Shown here: one piece after another, positions 1 to 8,356 of the stretch
Layout of the letters: each line of letters starts with the position of its first letter
Numbering within the stretch: position 1 is the stretch's first letter
Origin: Acidobacteriota bacterium
Lineage (GTDB): Bacteria; Acidobacteriota; Thermoanaerobaculia; Multivoradales; JAGPDF01
NCBI GenBank assembly: GCA_011525905.1
Contig: WYBK01000004.1
Span: 1 to 43,650, forward strand
Length of the DNA stretch: 43,650 bases
Direction of reading: 5' to 3'
Notes under the pieces: generated by a model
Seen by the model: the letters and a program-made list of their open reading frames with translations, nothing else
The model's database searches: none
Told to the model about the DNA's origin: nothing
Program-made: the position numbers and the translations under genes

Positions 1-1347
1 CGCCGGCGTCGCTTCGACCACCGGCGTCTGCATGTCGGCCGCTTCGAAGTCGGCGAGGGTCGGCGGCGCCGGGGCCGCCGGAGCTGGCGTTTCGGCGTAG
101 ACCGTGTCGACTGCCGACGCGGCCGTCTCGTAGGCCGGCGCCGTCGACGGGGCGCTGTCGGTCGCCTCGAAGGCCGCCGGATCGACTTGCGCGACGATGG
201 CTGTTTCCGTCGCCGTCGGCTCGCGCGGGGCGGGCTCGCCGGCGGTCTCGAGCTGCGCAGCGGAGGCCTCGACCTCCGGGGCCGGCTCGACCCGCTCGGA
301 GACGGGCACCGGCGCCGGCTCGGCCGCCGGCGGCGCGAGATCCTGCGCCAGCGTGGTCGGCGTGCCGGTGCCGCCGAAGCGGACCAGCAGACCCTCCGCG
401 GAGCGCTCGATGGCCGGCTCCACGGCGGCCGCCAGATCGAAGACCACGCGCGAGACCGGCTGCGGCTCGCCCTTGAACTGCGACACGCGCACGCGGGCCA
501 GAGCTTCTCCCGACAGGTTCCAGACGCCGCGCGACGCGACGTTGGTCACCCCGTCGAGGTCGATGACGAAGCGATCGGGGTTCTCGAGCCGGAAGGTCGA
601 GTAGGCGAATTCGCCGTCGCCCGCGACGCGGACGACCGGCGCCGGGCCGTCGGCGACCACCTCGATCCCCTCGAGGAAGGTGGCCGGGGCGCCGGTCGGG
701 GCCGCCGCGACGATCGGCCGCTCGGCCGTGCCGAGCAGCTGCGGCGGCGCCGACTCGGCCGCGGCGAGCGCGACGGGCTCGGGGGTCGCGGGCAGCACGG
801 CGGCCGCGGCCGGCGCCGGGGCGGCGGCGACCATCGGCTCGGCCGGCGCATCGGCGTCGGCGACCGGAGCGAGATCGACCAGCAACCGGTTGCCGACGGC
901 CGCGAGCGCCAGCTCGGCGTCCTCGCGGGTGGCGACGACCATCCGCGTCAGGGGGCGCTCGCCGCTGCCCTGCAGGGAGAGGCGGACCGTCGAGACCAGC
1001 CCCGAGTCGAGAGTCTGGTCGGCGAGTCCGGACGCCGGACGGCTGTTGGGCAGCTCGACGACGAGATTGCCGTCGGCGTCACGGTAGGTCGTCCAGACCA
1101 GCGGCGCGCTCGCCGAGATCTCGATCCGCGCGCCCGGAGCGCCCTCCATCACGTCGAGCCCGGAGATCTCGACCGGTTCCAATCGCGGCGCCGGAGCCGA
1201 GGCAACCGCCTCGGCCGGCGCTGCCGCACCGGCGACCTCGGGGGTCGCGGACGCGCAGCTCGACAGCAGGACCGCGGCTGCGAGCGCCGCCGCAAGTCCG
1301 GCCCCGGCACTCGAGGCTCTCAGTTTGCTCTTCACCGCGTCTCCCAT
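1..1347 (-). CDS. pilQ: Type IV pilus secretin PilQ, N-terminal part (cut by window edge)
   Basis: Outer-membrane secretin through which the type IV pilus passes; only the first 449 codons are present and the frame is open to base 1. The ATG at 1347 has a GGAGG about 8 bases upstream. The N-terminus is a lipoprotein-type signal peptide ending in the lipobox LSSC (Cys about residue 31). Two AMIN-type beta domains follow (about residues 60-150 and 230-330), which in PilQ bind peptidoglycan, and then a long Ala/Pro/Glu-rich linker. The secretin N-domains and barrel must lie left of the window. The gene is last in the pilMNOPQ order, 51 bases after pilP. Identity rests on the AMIN domains and the operon position, since the diagnostic barrel is not visible. 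Confidence 0.88.
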   Translation of the reverse strand, partial: MGDAVKSKLRASSAGAGLAAALAAAVLLSSCASATPEVAGAAAPAEAVASAPAPRLEPVEISGLDVMEGAPGARIEISASAPLVWTTYRDADGNLVVELPNSRPASGLADQTLDSGLVSTVRLSLQGSGERPLTRMVVATREDAELALAAVGNRLLVDLAPVADADAPAEPMVAAAPAPAAAAVLPATPEPVALAAAESAPPQLLGTAERPIVAAAPTGAPATFLEGIEVVADGPAPVVRVAGDGEFAYSTFRLENPDRFVIDLDGVTNVASRGVWNLSGEALARVRVSQFKGEPQPVSRVVFDLAAAVEPAIERSAEGLLVRFGGTGTPTTLAQDLAPPAAEPAPVPVSERVEPAPEVEASAAQLETAGEPAPREPTATETAIVAQVDPAAFEATDSAPSTAPAYETAASAVDTVYAETPAPAAPAPPTLADFEAADMQTPVVEATPA

Positions 1348-1398
1348 AACGCTCGCCTCCCTCGCGTAGCCTTCGCTCTCGCAACGCATGGCCTGCGG

Positions 1399-1911
1399 CT
1401 ACGGGCTGAGCTTTTTGACGACTTCCCGAAACGGCTTGATCACCGTCGGGTCGTTGACGATCTGCTTGAAGACGACTTCGTTCTGCGTGATGCTCACGAC
1501 GTCGCCGTCGTAGAGCTGGTCTCCCTCGCGGATCAGGTAGCTCTTCTCCTTGTTGGAGGCGATCACCTGGGCCACGAAGCCGCGCGAGGTCTTGAAGATC
1601 CCGGTCAGGTCGATCTCGTCGATGAACAGGCCGGCCGGCCCTTCGGGCACCGGGCCGCGTCGCTCCGGCCGCTGCTTGCCGATGATCAACGACTTGAAGG
1701 GGTCGCGGCGGTTGCCGGGGTCGTAGGAATAGCTCGCTCCCGCGAGCACCTCCTCCTCGCCGGCCAGGATCTCGTCGATCTGGCTGGCGGCCTCGTCGAG
1801 GTCCGGCCCCTGCTCGGCGGGCGGCGGCGCTTCCTCCTGGGCGCCGGCGACGCCGGCGGCCGAGAGGCCGAGCAAGAGGACGAGCGCGAGCGCGAAGCTT
1901 CGAGAGGTCAT
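1399..1911 (-). CDS. pilP: Type IV pilus assembly protein PilP
   Basis: Periplasmic protein that links the inner-membrane PilMNO platform to the PilQ secretin. It has 170 residues. The N-terminus is a signal peptide with a likely cut after GVAGA; unlike many PilP proteins it shows no lipobox Cys, so it may be soluble. An acidic, Pro-rich linker (about residues 25-60) leads to the compact beta domain with the family features YDPGNRRDPF, VTGIF-like and AQVIA strands and a YLIREGD turn. It starts 13 bases after the pilO stop. Function is taken from the family and the intact pilMNOPQ order. Confidence 0.9.
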   Translation of the reverse strand: MTSRSFALALVLLLGLSAAGVAGAQEEAPPPAEQGPDLDEAASQIDEILAGEEEVLAGASYSYDPGNRRDPFKSLIIGKQRPERRGPVPEGPAGLFIDEIDLTGIFKTSRGFVAQVIASNKEKSYLIREGDQLYDGDVVSITQNEVVFKQIVNDPTVIKPFREVVKKLSP

Positions 1912-1924
1912 CCGTCTCCCCTCC

Positions 1925-2542
1925 TCACCTGCGGCCGCGGCGGCCGCCGCTCGGCGGCGGCGGCGGAGCCGACAGGTCGGGCTCCTTGTAGATGAAGGTC
2001 TTGGCCACGAAGTCGGCGTTGATCGTGTGCCCCTTGGCGTTGGTGCGCAGGGCCGCGACCTTCAGGTTCTCGATGTTGATGATCCGCGAGAAGCGGCTGA
2101 CCCGGTCGAAGAAGAGCGCGAGGTTGTGGTAGCTGCCGTTCAGGCGGATGGTGATCGGCCACTCGCTGTAGAAGTCGCGATCGATGAAGTTGCCCGGCGT
2201 GAACTTGAGCAGGTCGAAGTTGCCCTGCTCGGTCAGCTGGCGGATCCGCCGGAGCAGCTCCGGCGTGTTGCGCCGCGAGGGGAGGATGCGCAGCAGCTTG
2301 TCGAGCTCGAGCTCGAGCCGGCGCACCTCTTCGCGGAATTGCGGCAGCTTCTGCTTGGCCGCCCGCCCTTCCTGGATCTTGACCTGCAGCTCGGCGAGCC
2401 GCTTCTCCATGCGCTCGATCTGGTCGTACTGCTTGGCGAAGACCAGGTAGTAGCCGACGCCGACGGCGACGGCCCCCACCAGCAGGCCGACGGCGGCGCC
2501 GTAGTACCAGGGCTTGCCTTCGAGTCCGGTCTGCATGGCCAT
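1925..2542 (-). CDS. pilO: Type IV pilus assembly protein PilO
   Basis: Inner-membrane alignment subunit that pairs with PilN. I chose the ATG at 2542, giving 205 residues. The layout is classic: a short cytoplasmic stretch, one membrane helix (about residues 15-33, GAAVGLLVGAVAVGVGYYL), a coiled coil (about 38-85), then a ferredoxin-like periplasmic domain containing TPGNFIDRDFY and YHNLALFFDRVSR. The C-terminus is Pro- and Arg-rich. The start lies 5 bases after the pilN stop, so the two are likely translated together. The frame stays open upstream, but that extension only reads pilN codons in another frame. Confidence 0.92.
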   Translation of the reverse strand: MAMQTGLEGKPWYYGAAVGLLVGAVAVGVGYYLVFAKQYDQIERMEKRLAELQVKIQEGRAAKQKLPQFREEVRRLELELDKLLRILPSRRNTPELLRRIRQLTEQGNFDLLKFTPGNFIDRDFYSEWPITIRLNGSYHNLALFFDRVSRFSRIINIENLKVAALRTNAKGHTINADFVAKTFIYKEPDLSAPPPPPSGGRRGRR

Positions 2543-2547
2543 CGCAG

Positions 2548-3234
2548 TCACTCCACTCCGTCCACTCCGCGCCCGTCGCCGACCCTGGCGGCCGCGGCGG
2601 AACCGGTCGTGCCGGCGCTCGCGCCGGCTTCGCCGGCGGCGGGCGCTTCCGTGCTCTTCTTGGTGAACGAGTAGCCGACGTTGAGCTTGAAATCGTAGGT
2701 CTCGGTGCGGGCGCCGCGCTGGGAGCGCTGCGTCGCGTCCGCCAGGATCGGCTCGGCGAACTCCTCCACCTTGTCCAGGTTGTCGAGGAAGTTGGCGACC
2801 GCGGACATGTTGAAGGCCGTGCCCTGCAGGCTGATGGTCGCGGCGGTGACGTTCAGGCGCGACAACCAGAGCAGCTCGGGCAGGGCGCGGGAGACTTCGT
2901 CCATGATCCGGACGGGGCCGCGCTGGTTGGCCTTGAGGTCGTTGATCACCGTGATCTTGCGCTCGAGCTCGGCCTTCTTCGCCTTGTACTCCTCGACCTC
3001 CTTGATCACCTGGGCGAGCTCGTCGACTTCGCGCTGCGCCGCCGCGATCTCGCGATCCTTCTTCTTGATCTCGCGGTCGAGCAGGAACCACCAGCCGCCG
3101 GCCACCAGCAGGCCGAGGACGGTGCCGGCGATCAGCAGGGTGTTGCCCAGGTCGGCGCGGGCGCCGACCGGCTGACGGGCGCGCCGGGCGACGACCGGAC
3201 GCTTGCCTTCGGAGAGGAGGTTGATCTTGATCAT
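2548..3234 (-). CDS. pilN: Type IV pilus assembly protein PilN
   Basis: Inner-membrane platform protein that binds PilM through its N-terminus and forms a periplasmic heterodimer with PilO. The ATG at 3234 gives 228 residues beginning MIKINLLSE, which is the conserved INLL motif that docks into PilM. A membrane helix follows (about residues 33-52), then a charged coiled coil (about 53-95) and a ferredoxin-like domain to about residue 190. The Ala/Gly-rich tail of about 35 residues is not part of the usual fold. The start is 5 bases from the pilM stop. Confidence 0.94.
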   Translation of the reverse strand: MIKINLLSEGKRPVVARRARQPVGARADLGNTLLIAGTVLGLLVAGGWWFLLDREIKKKDREIAAAQREVDELAQVIKEVEEYKAKKAELERKITVINDLKANQRGPVRIMDEVSRALPELLWLSRLNVTAATISLQGTAFNMSAVANFLDNLDKVEEFAEPILADATQRSQRGARTETYDFKLNVGYSFTKKSTEAPAAGEAGASAGTTGSAAAARVGDGRGVDGVE

Positions 3235-3239
3235 CGCCG

Positions 3240-4295
3240 CTAGCCCCCCGCCCTGCGGATCGCGAGCCCGACCGATACCGCCAGCATCGGCCCGATCGAC
3301 CGGAGCCAATCCCGGTCGAAGTCGCCCTCGCGGTAATGGATCCGGCGCAACGGATCGAGCATCTCGATGGGCACGCCGAAACGCTCGCGCAGCACCTGCT
3401 GGAGATTGGGCGTGAGCGCGCAGCCGCCGGAGAGCACGATCTCGTCGACCGGGCCTTCGGAGGAGGTGGCGGCGAAGAAGTCGAAGGTCTTCTGGATCTC
3501 CGAGGCCATCTCGCTCGACACGGAGTCGAGCACGCTGCGCGCGTCCGCGGCGCTGAAGCGGTCGACCGGCTGGCCGCGCTTCAGTCGTTCGGCCTGGTCG
3601 AAGGAGAGGTTGAACTCACGCTGGAGCGCCTCGGTGAACTGGTTGCCGCCGAAGGAGATGTCGCGCCAGAAGGCGGTCGCGCCGCGCGCCAGGATGTTGA
3701 TGTTGGTGACGCTCGCGCCCATGTTCACCAGGGCGATCACCTTGAGCGGATCGACGTCGTAATTCGCCTCGTAGGCGTTCTGGATGGCGAACGCGTCGAC
3801 GTCGACCAGCACGGGCGTCTTGCCGGCCTGGCTGATCACCGAGACGTAGTCGTTGACCTTGTCCCGCTTGACCGCGACCAGCAGGACTTCCATGTTCTCG
3901 TGGCCGGGCTCTCCCTCCGACAGGACGACGTAGTCGAGCCGCACGTCGTTGATGTCGAACGGGATGTACTGCTCGGCCTCCCACTGGATCTGGTCCGAGA
4001 GGTCCTCCGGCGCCATGGCCGGCATCTGGATCTTCTTGATGATGACCGAGTGTCCGGAAAGCGAGGTGGCGTAGTTCGCCAGCTTCACTCCGGTGGCGTC
4101 GTTGAGGCGGTGGATGGCGTCGACCACCAGGGAGGAGTCCATGATCGAGCCGTCGACGATCGCTTCCGGGGAGAGGGGCTCGACGCCGAGCCGCTGAAGG
4201 GTGAACTCCCCCTTCCGCTCCTTGAGCTCGACCAGCTTCATCGCCGAGCTCCCGATGTCCAGGCCCACCAGACCTTTGGAACGTGAGAACAGCAC
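3240..4295 (-). CDS. pilM: Type IV pilus assembly ATPase-fold protein PilM
   Basis: Cytoplasmic actin-like (FtsA/MreB fold) protein that recruits PilN to the pilus machine. It has 351 residues and a GTG start at 4295. The phosphate-1 motif GLDIGSSAMKLVE is at residues 10-23; later motifs include IPFDINDVRLDY, VDVDAFAIQNAYE and the adenosine loop LSGGCALTPNL. It is the first gene of the pil operon. The start is preceded by a G-rich stretch rather than an ideal Shine-Dalgarno. A perfect TTGACA -35 lies about 90 bases upstream. Confidence 0.95.
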   Translation of the reverse strand: MLFSRSKGLVGLDIGSSAMKLVELKERKGEFTLQRLGVEPLSPEAIVDGSIMDSSLVVDAIHRLNDATGVKLANYATSLSGHSVIIKKIQMPAMAPEDLSDQIQWEAEQYIPFDINDVRLDYVVLSEGEPGHENMEVLLVAVKRDKVNDYVSVISQAGKTPVLVDVDAFAIQNAYEANYDVDPLKVIALVNMGASVTNINILARGATAFWRDISFGGNQFTEALQREFNLSFDQAERLKRGQPVDRFSAADARSVLDSVSSEMASEIQKTFDFFAATSSEGPVDEIVLSGGCALTPNLQQVLRERFGVPIEMLDPLRRIHYREGDFDRDWLRSIGPMLAVSVGLAIRRAGG

Positions 4296-4360
4296 GGCGC
4301 TATCGACCCCCTTCGAGAAAGAGCTGAGTCACCGCTCTCCTAGCCTTGTTTCGGAGGACC

Positions 4361-4389
4361 AAGGTAGCCGAAAGGCCAAGTGCTGTCAA
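4361..4389 (-). promoter_or_regulatory. Predicted sigma70 promoter of the pilMNOPQ operon
   Basis: Reading the minus strand, TTGACA (4389-4384) is followed after exactly 17 bases by TACCTT (4366-4361). The -35 is perfect and the -10 keeps the key T-A...T positions. The predicted leader to the pilM GTG is about 60 bases. The same architecture (TTGACA-17-TACCGT) occurs at 12387, which supports it. Confidence 0.65.
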
Positions 4390-4538
4390 GCGGTTGGAGA
4401 ATCCAGTGCTCAGAACCTTGTGCACCACTCCACACCCTCTCGCGGAGTCGACGAGCCGGCGCGCGGCGCCCGTCCCGCACCGCCGACTCGCCGGCCGGAA
4501 GCGAACGCACCCGGGTGCCGTTCGCGCGTGAGACCGAC

Positions 4539-4567
4539 TTGCCCATGCGAGCGCTCGCGAGTAAAAT
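4539..4567 (+). promoter_or_regulatory. Predicted sigma70 promoter of rpmB
   Basis: TTGCCC (4539-4544) is followed after 17 bases by TAAAAT (4562-4567). The -10 matches consensus at 5 of 6 positions. The start of rpmB is about 30 bases beyond the predicted transcription start, with AAGGAG in between. Confidence 0.65.
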
Positions 4568-4604
4568 CCATCGGTTTGCTGGCCGCGGCCGCAAGGAGAA
4601 CGAG

Positions 4605-4835
4605 ATGGCGAAGCAGTGCGAAGTTTGTGGCAAGGCGACCGTGACCGGACGCAGCGTGAGTCATGCGCACAACGTGACCTCGCGCACCTGGGAGCCGAAC
4701 CTGCGGACCGTCAAGGCGCTGGTCGACGGCGCCTCCCGTCGCATCCGGGTCTGCACCCGCTGCCTGCGCAGCGGCAAGGTCGTGCGCCCGCCGGCGCGCG
4801 CCCGCTTCCTGGCCGAAGCCGAAGCCAAGGGCTGA
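4605..4835 (+). CDS. rpmB: 50S ribosomal protein L28
   Basis: Large-subunit ribosomal protein of 76 residues. The ATG at 4605 follows a good AAGGAG. The start MAKQCEVCGK and the phrase VSHAHNVTSRTWEPNL match the family. It is the zinc-binding form: CEVC near the N-terminus and CTRC about 45 residues later give a four-Cys site. It stands alone between divergent pilM and the end of rel, with its own promoter. C-negative paralogues used under zinc starvation would lack these Cys. Confidence 0.97.
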   Translation: MAKQCEVCGKATVTGRSVSHAHNVTSRTWEPNLRTVKALVDGASRRIRVCTRCLRSGKVVRPPARARFLAEAEAKG

Positions 4836-4869
4836 GCCGACCGCGGCGGGCCGCGCGCGGGCGGCCGGC

Positions 4870-7107
4870 TCAGTCGAGAGCGCGCGCCCCGCGCGCCGAA
4901 CCCGACATCCGACGACTGACTTCGAGCACCCCCGGCAGGGCGCCGAGCGCCTTGCGGATCTTCTCGAGGTGGCCGCGGTTCTTCACCTCGACGACCACTT
5001 CGATGTCGCCGCGGCCGGGCCGTTCGGTGTCGGCTTCGATCTGGCGGATGTTGGTGTCGAGCTTGGCGATCGCCTCGGTCAAGCGCGCGAGCATGCCGCG
5101 CCGGTCCTCGGTCTCGATGACCAGCGAGACCGCGAAGACGCCGCCGTCCTCGCGGCTCCAGGCCACTTCGATCTCGCGTTCGGGGTTGTAGAGCAGGTTG
5201 CGCACGTTGGGGCAGTCGATCGAGTGCACGGAGATGCCCCGGCCGCGCGTGATGTAGCCGACGATCTCGTCCCCGGGCACCGGCCGGCAACACTTGGCGA
5301 GCACGGTCAGCAGGTCGCCCGGCCCGGAAACGGCGATCGGTGCGGCGGCGCCGCTCGGTAGCAGGCGGCCGATCGCCCGGCGGAAGGCGCCCGGCGGCTC
5401 CGGCGTCGCTTGCAGCTCCTCGGCGGAGAGCAGGCGCGGCAGCAGCTGAGCCAGTGTCGCCTTGCCGTACCCGAGACGCGCTAGGAGGTCCTCCGGGCGT
5501 CCGAGCCCCTCCTCGGCGAGCAGCTTCCGGAAGCGCTCGGACTCGACCGTACGCTTGAGGGTCAGCTTGTGCCGCGCCAGCTCCTTCTCGAGCATCCGCC
5601 GGCCGATCTGGATCGCTTGCTCGGTCTGCTGCGTATTCAGCCAGTGGCGGATCTTCGACTTGGCGCGCGACGTCACCACCAGGCCGAGCCAGTCCCGGCT
5701 CGGGTTGCGCGTCGGGCTGCTGAGGATCTCGACGATGTCGCCGGTCTTGAGCGGCGTGCGCAGCGGCGCCAGCCGCCCGTTGATGCGCGCCCCGGTGCAG
5801 TGGTGGCCGAGGTCGGTGTGGATGCGGTACGCGAAGTCGAGCGGCGTGGCGTCACGCGGCAGGGCGAAGACGTCCCCCTTGGGCGTGAAGACGTAGACCT
5901 CGTCCGGGTAGAGGTCGAGCTTCAGGCTCGAGAGAAAGCTGCGCGGGTCGCTCTGCTCGGTCTGGATCTCGACCAGTTGGCGCAGCCAGCGGACGTTCTT
6001 GTCCGCGCCGTCCGGCGCTAGCCTTCCCTCCTTGTAACGCCAGTGGGCGGCGATGCCGTCCTCGGCGACCAGGTCCATCTCGCGCGTGCGGATCTGCACC
6101 TCGAACGGCTGCCCGCGGCCGCCGAGCACCGTGGTGTGCAACGACTGGTAGAGGTTCGGCTTCGGCATCGCGATGTAGTCCTTGAACCGGCCGGGGATGG
6201 GGCGCCACCCCTGGTGGACCACGCCGAGAGCCGCGTAGCAGTCGCGCAGCTCCTCGGTCACGATGCGGAAGGCGAGGTAGTCGTAGAGCTCGGAGATGTC
6301 GATCCCCTGCCGGCGCAGTTTCTGGAAGATCGAGTAGTAACGCTTGACCCGGAAGCTGATCTCGGCGGCGATCCCGCCTTCGGCGAGCGCCGTCACCAGC
6401 CGCTCGCGGATCTCGGCGATGCCCTTCTTGCCGACCCGCAGCCGTTCGTCGACCTTCTCCTGCAACGAAGCGAACTGCAGCGGGTAGAGATAGAAGAACG
6501 CGAGGTCCTCGAGCTCTCCCTTGACCTTGGCCATGCCCAGCCGGTTGGCGATCGGCGCGTAGATCTCGAGGGTCTCCTGCGAAATGCGGCGCCGCGCCTC
6601 GGTCGACATGGCGTCGAGCGTCATCATGTTGTGCAGGCGGTCGGCGAGCTTGACCAGGATCACGCGCAGGTCGCGCGCCGAGGCGAGGATCATCTTGCGG
6701 AAGGTCTCGGCCTGCGCCTCGTCCTTGCGCACGTAGAGGTGCTTGCCGATCTTGGTGACGCCGTCGACCAGCTCGGCGATCTCCGCGCCGAACTCGGCCT
6801 CGAGCGCCGCCCGCGTGGTCAGCGTGTCCTCGAGCACGTCGTGCAGCAGGCCGACGGCGACGCAGGTCTGGTCGAGGCGCAGGTCGGCGAGGATCGCCGC
6901 GACGCTCGCCGGGTGGGTCAAGTAGGGCTCGCCCGAGCGGCGAACCTGGTCCTTGTGCATCTCGGCCGAGTACGCGTACACCTTCTCGAGGAAGGGGCGG
7001 TCGACGCTGCGGCCGTTGGCCTCCAGCCGCGCGATCAGGTCGGCGAGCGAGGGCGCTTTGGGCGGCGCGACGGGCGCGGTGGGCGAGCGCTTGCGGAAAC
7101 CGGGCAT
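4870..7107 (-). CDS. rel: Bifunctional (p)ppGpp synthetase/hydrolase Rel
   Basis: Makes and degrades the stringent-response alarmone. It has 745 residues. The HD hydrolase domain has H89-D90 in LLHDVLEDT and a second site at LADRLHNM (about 154-161), so hydrolysis looks intact. The synthetase domain contains YYSIFQKLRR and RFKDYIAMPKPN (307-318); RFKD is the basic motif of bifunctional Rel/SpoT rather than the acidic motif of RelA. A TGS domain (about 393-455), zinc-finger/helical linker and C-terminal ACT domain (about 668-740) follow. It is last in the yajC-secD-secF-rel run, 43 bases after secF. No clear Shine-Dalgarno precedes the ATG. Confidence 0.95.
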   Translation of the reverse strand: MPGFRKRSPTAPVAPPKAPSLADLIARLEANGRSVDRPFLEKVYAYSAEMHKDQVRRSGEPYLTHPASVAAILADLRLDQTCVAVGLLHDVLEDTLTTRAALEAEFGAEIAELVDGVTKIGKHLYVRKDEAQAETFRKMILASARDLRVILVKLADRLHNMMTLDAMSTEARRRISQETLEIYAPIANRLGMAKVKGELEDLAFFYLYPLQFASLQEKVDERLRVGKKGIAEIRERLVTALAEGGIAAEISFRVKRYYSIFQKLRRQGIDISELYDYLAFRIVTEELRDCYAALGVVHQGWRPIPGRFKDYIAMPKPNLYQSLHTTVLGGRGQPFEVQIRTREMDLVAEDGIAAHWRYKEGRLAPDGADKNVRWLRQLVEIQTEQSDPRSFLSSLKLDLYPDEVYVFTPKGDVFALPRDATPLDFAYRIHTDLGHHCTGARINGRLAPLRTPLKTGDIVEILSSPTRNPSRDWLGLVVTSRAKSKIRHWLNTQQTEQAIQIGRRMLEKELARHKLTLKRTVESERFRKLLAEEGLGRPEDLLARLGYGKATLAQLLPRLLSAEELQATPEPPGAFRRAIGRLLPSGAAAPIAVSGPGDLLTVLAKCCRPVPGDEIVGYITRGRGISVHSIDCPNVRNLLYNPEREIEVAWSREDGGVFAVSLVIETEDRRGMLARLTEAIAKLDTNIRQIEADTERPGRGDIEVVVEVKNRGHLEKIRKALGALPGVLEVSRRMSGSARGARALD

Positions 7108-7150
7108 CGGGTGCGCGCGGGGCGCGCACCGTCATTCTACGGCCGGATCG

Positions 7151-8329
7151 TCAGGCCGCCGCGCTCCGGCGCCGCAAGCGGCCGCCGGCCCCGAACCACT
7201 CCTCCCAGAGCAGGGCGAACGGGCTCGCGATGTAGATCGAGGAGTAAGTACCGACCAGGATGCCGGCGAAGATGATGAAGGCGAACCCCTTGATCGCCTC
7301 GCCGCCGAACTGCCAGAGCATGAGCGAAGCGGCGAGCGTCGTGCCGCCGGTCAGCAACGTGCGCGACAGCATCTGGTTGAGGCTGTCGTTGAGCATGGTG
7401 ATCATGTCGCGGCCGCGCCGCTTGCGCATGTTCTCGCGCACGCGGTCGAAAGTGACCACGGTGTCGTTGATCGAGTAGCCGATCAGCGTCAGGAAGGCGG
7501 CGATGGTCGTCAGGTTGAACTCGTAACCCATCATGGCGTAGATGCCGAGGGTGATCAGCACGTCGTGCAAGCCGGCCATGGTCGCGCCGACCGCGAAACG
7601 CAGCTCGAAGCGCACCCAGATGTAGAGCATCATGCCGATCAACGCGCCGAACACCGCCAGCAACCCGCGCCGGCGCAGCTCGGAGCCGACCTGCGGGCCG
7701 ACGTTCTCGGTGGCGAGCAGGGCGAACGAGCCGAGCGCGGCGTCGCGGCGCAGCACCTCGGCTGCCGCCGGCGAGAGGCCCGGCGCCGCCGCCACCTCCT
7801 CCCACGACGCGAAGATCCCCGCCTCCTTGCGCGCCGCCATCAGCGCTTCGGCCGTGGCCTGGTAGCGCGCCTGGAGCCCGGCCGGATCGCCGCCGACGTT
7901 GTCGGGATCGGCGCCGGCGAGCAGCTGGGCGACGGCCGCCGCGCCGACCAGGTTCAGGTCGGGCTTGCCGGCGGCCTCGGCGTTGTAGCGCCCCCCGAGC
8001 AGCTCGAGCAGGCGGGCCGAAGAGCCCTCCTCGCTACCCTCGACGATCGGCGTCCGCACCATGACCTCGTTGGCGCCCGCCGCGCCGAAGCGCTGGATCT
8101 GCGGCTCGCCGACCCCGGCGCCGGCGATCAGGGCGCGCAGCTCCTGCAGATCGGGTTGCTCGCGGAACTTCAGGGTGAGCTGCGTGCCGCCGGCGAAGTC
8201 GATGCCGAGGTTCAGCCGGTCGAGGAAGAAGACCGCCACCAGGCCGAGGACCATCACGACCGCCGAGAAAGCCATCCAGAAGCGGCGGTACTTCATGAAG
8301 TCGAACTTCGTGTTGCGGAGAAAGTCCAT
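7151..8329 (-). CDS. secF: Protein translocase subunit SecF, with an enlarged periplasmic domain
   Basis: Membrane partner of SecD that uses the proton gradient to help pull proteins across the inner membrane. It has 392 residues against about 300-320 usual. TM1 (about 17-36) is followed by the family motif GIDFAGGTQL; the conserved C-terminal TMs carry TLIGYSINDTVVTFDRVREN and LLTGGTTLAAS. The extra length is an insert of about 75-85 residues in the first periplasmic domain (about 95-185). It includes ASWEEVAAAPGLSPAAAE, which resembles a helix-hairpin-helix turn. AGGAG precedes the ATG. The gene is 27 bases after secD. Confidence 0.95.
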   Translation of the reverse strand: MDFLRNTKFDFMKYRRFWMAFSAVVMVLGLVAVFFLDRLNLGIDFAGGTQLTLKFREQPDLQELRALIAGAGVGEPQIQRFGAAGANEVMVRTPIVEGSEEGSSARLLELLGGRYNAEAAGKPDLNLVGAAAVAQLLAGADPDNVGGDPAGLQARYQATAEALMAARKEAGIFASWEEVAAAPGLSPAAAEVLRRDAALGSFALLATENVGPQVGSELRRRGLLAVFGALIGMMLYIWVRFELRFAVGATMAGLHDVLITLGIYAMMGYEFNLTTIAAFLTLIGYSINDTVVTFDRVRENMRKRRGRDMITMLNDSLNQMLSRTLLTGGTTLAASLMLWQFGGEAIKGFAFIIFAGILVGTYSSIYIASPFALLWEEWFGAGGRLRRRSAAA

Positions 8330-8356
8330 GCGCTGCTCCTGGTTGCGCCCCGAGCC

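Larger units (their letters stand above)
4296..4604. other. Divergent intergenic region between pilM and rpmB
   Basis: These 309 bases hold no credible gene. They contain one predicted promoter for each flanking gene (4361-4389 minus, 4539-4567 plus). The middle (4390-4538) shows no repeat, hairpin with a T-run, or RNA motif that I recognise. Short reading frames here have no ribosome site and no family resemblance. Confidence 0.6.

Noticed and set aside
187..1995. A 602-codon plus-strand frame over pilQ and pilP
   Set aside because: Arg/Gly-rich low-complexity translation; the minus strand encodes recognisable AMIN domains and PilP.
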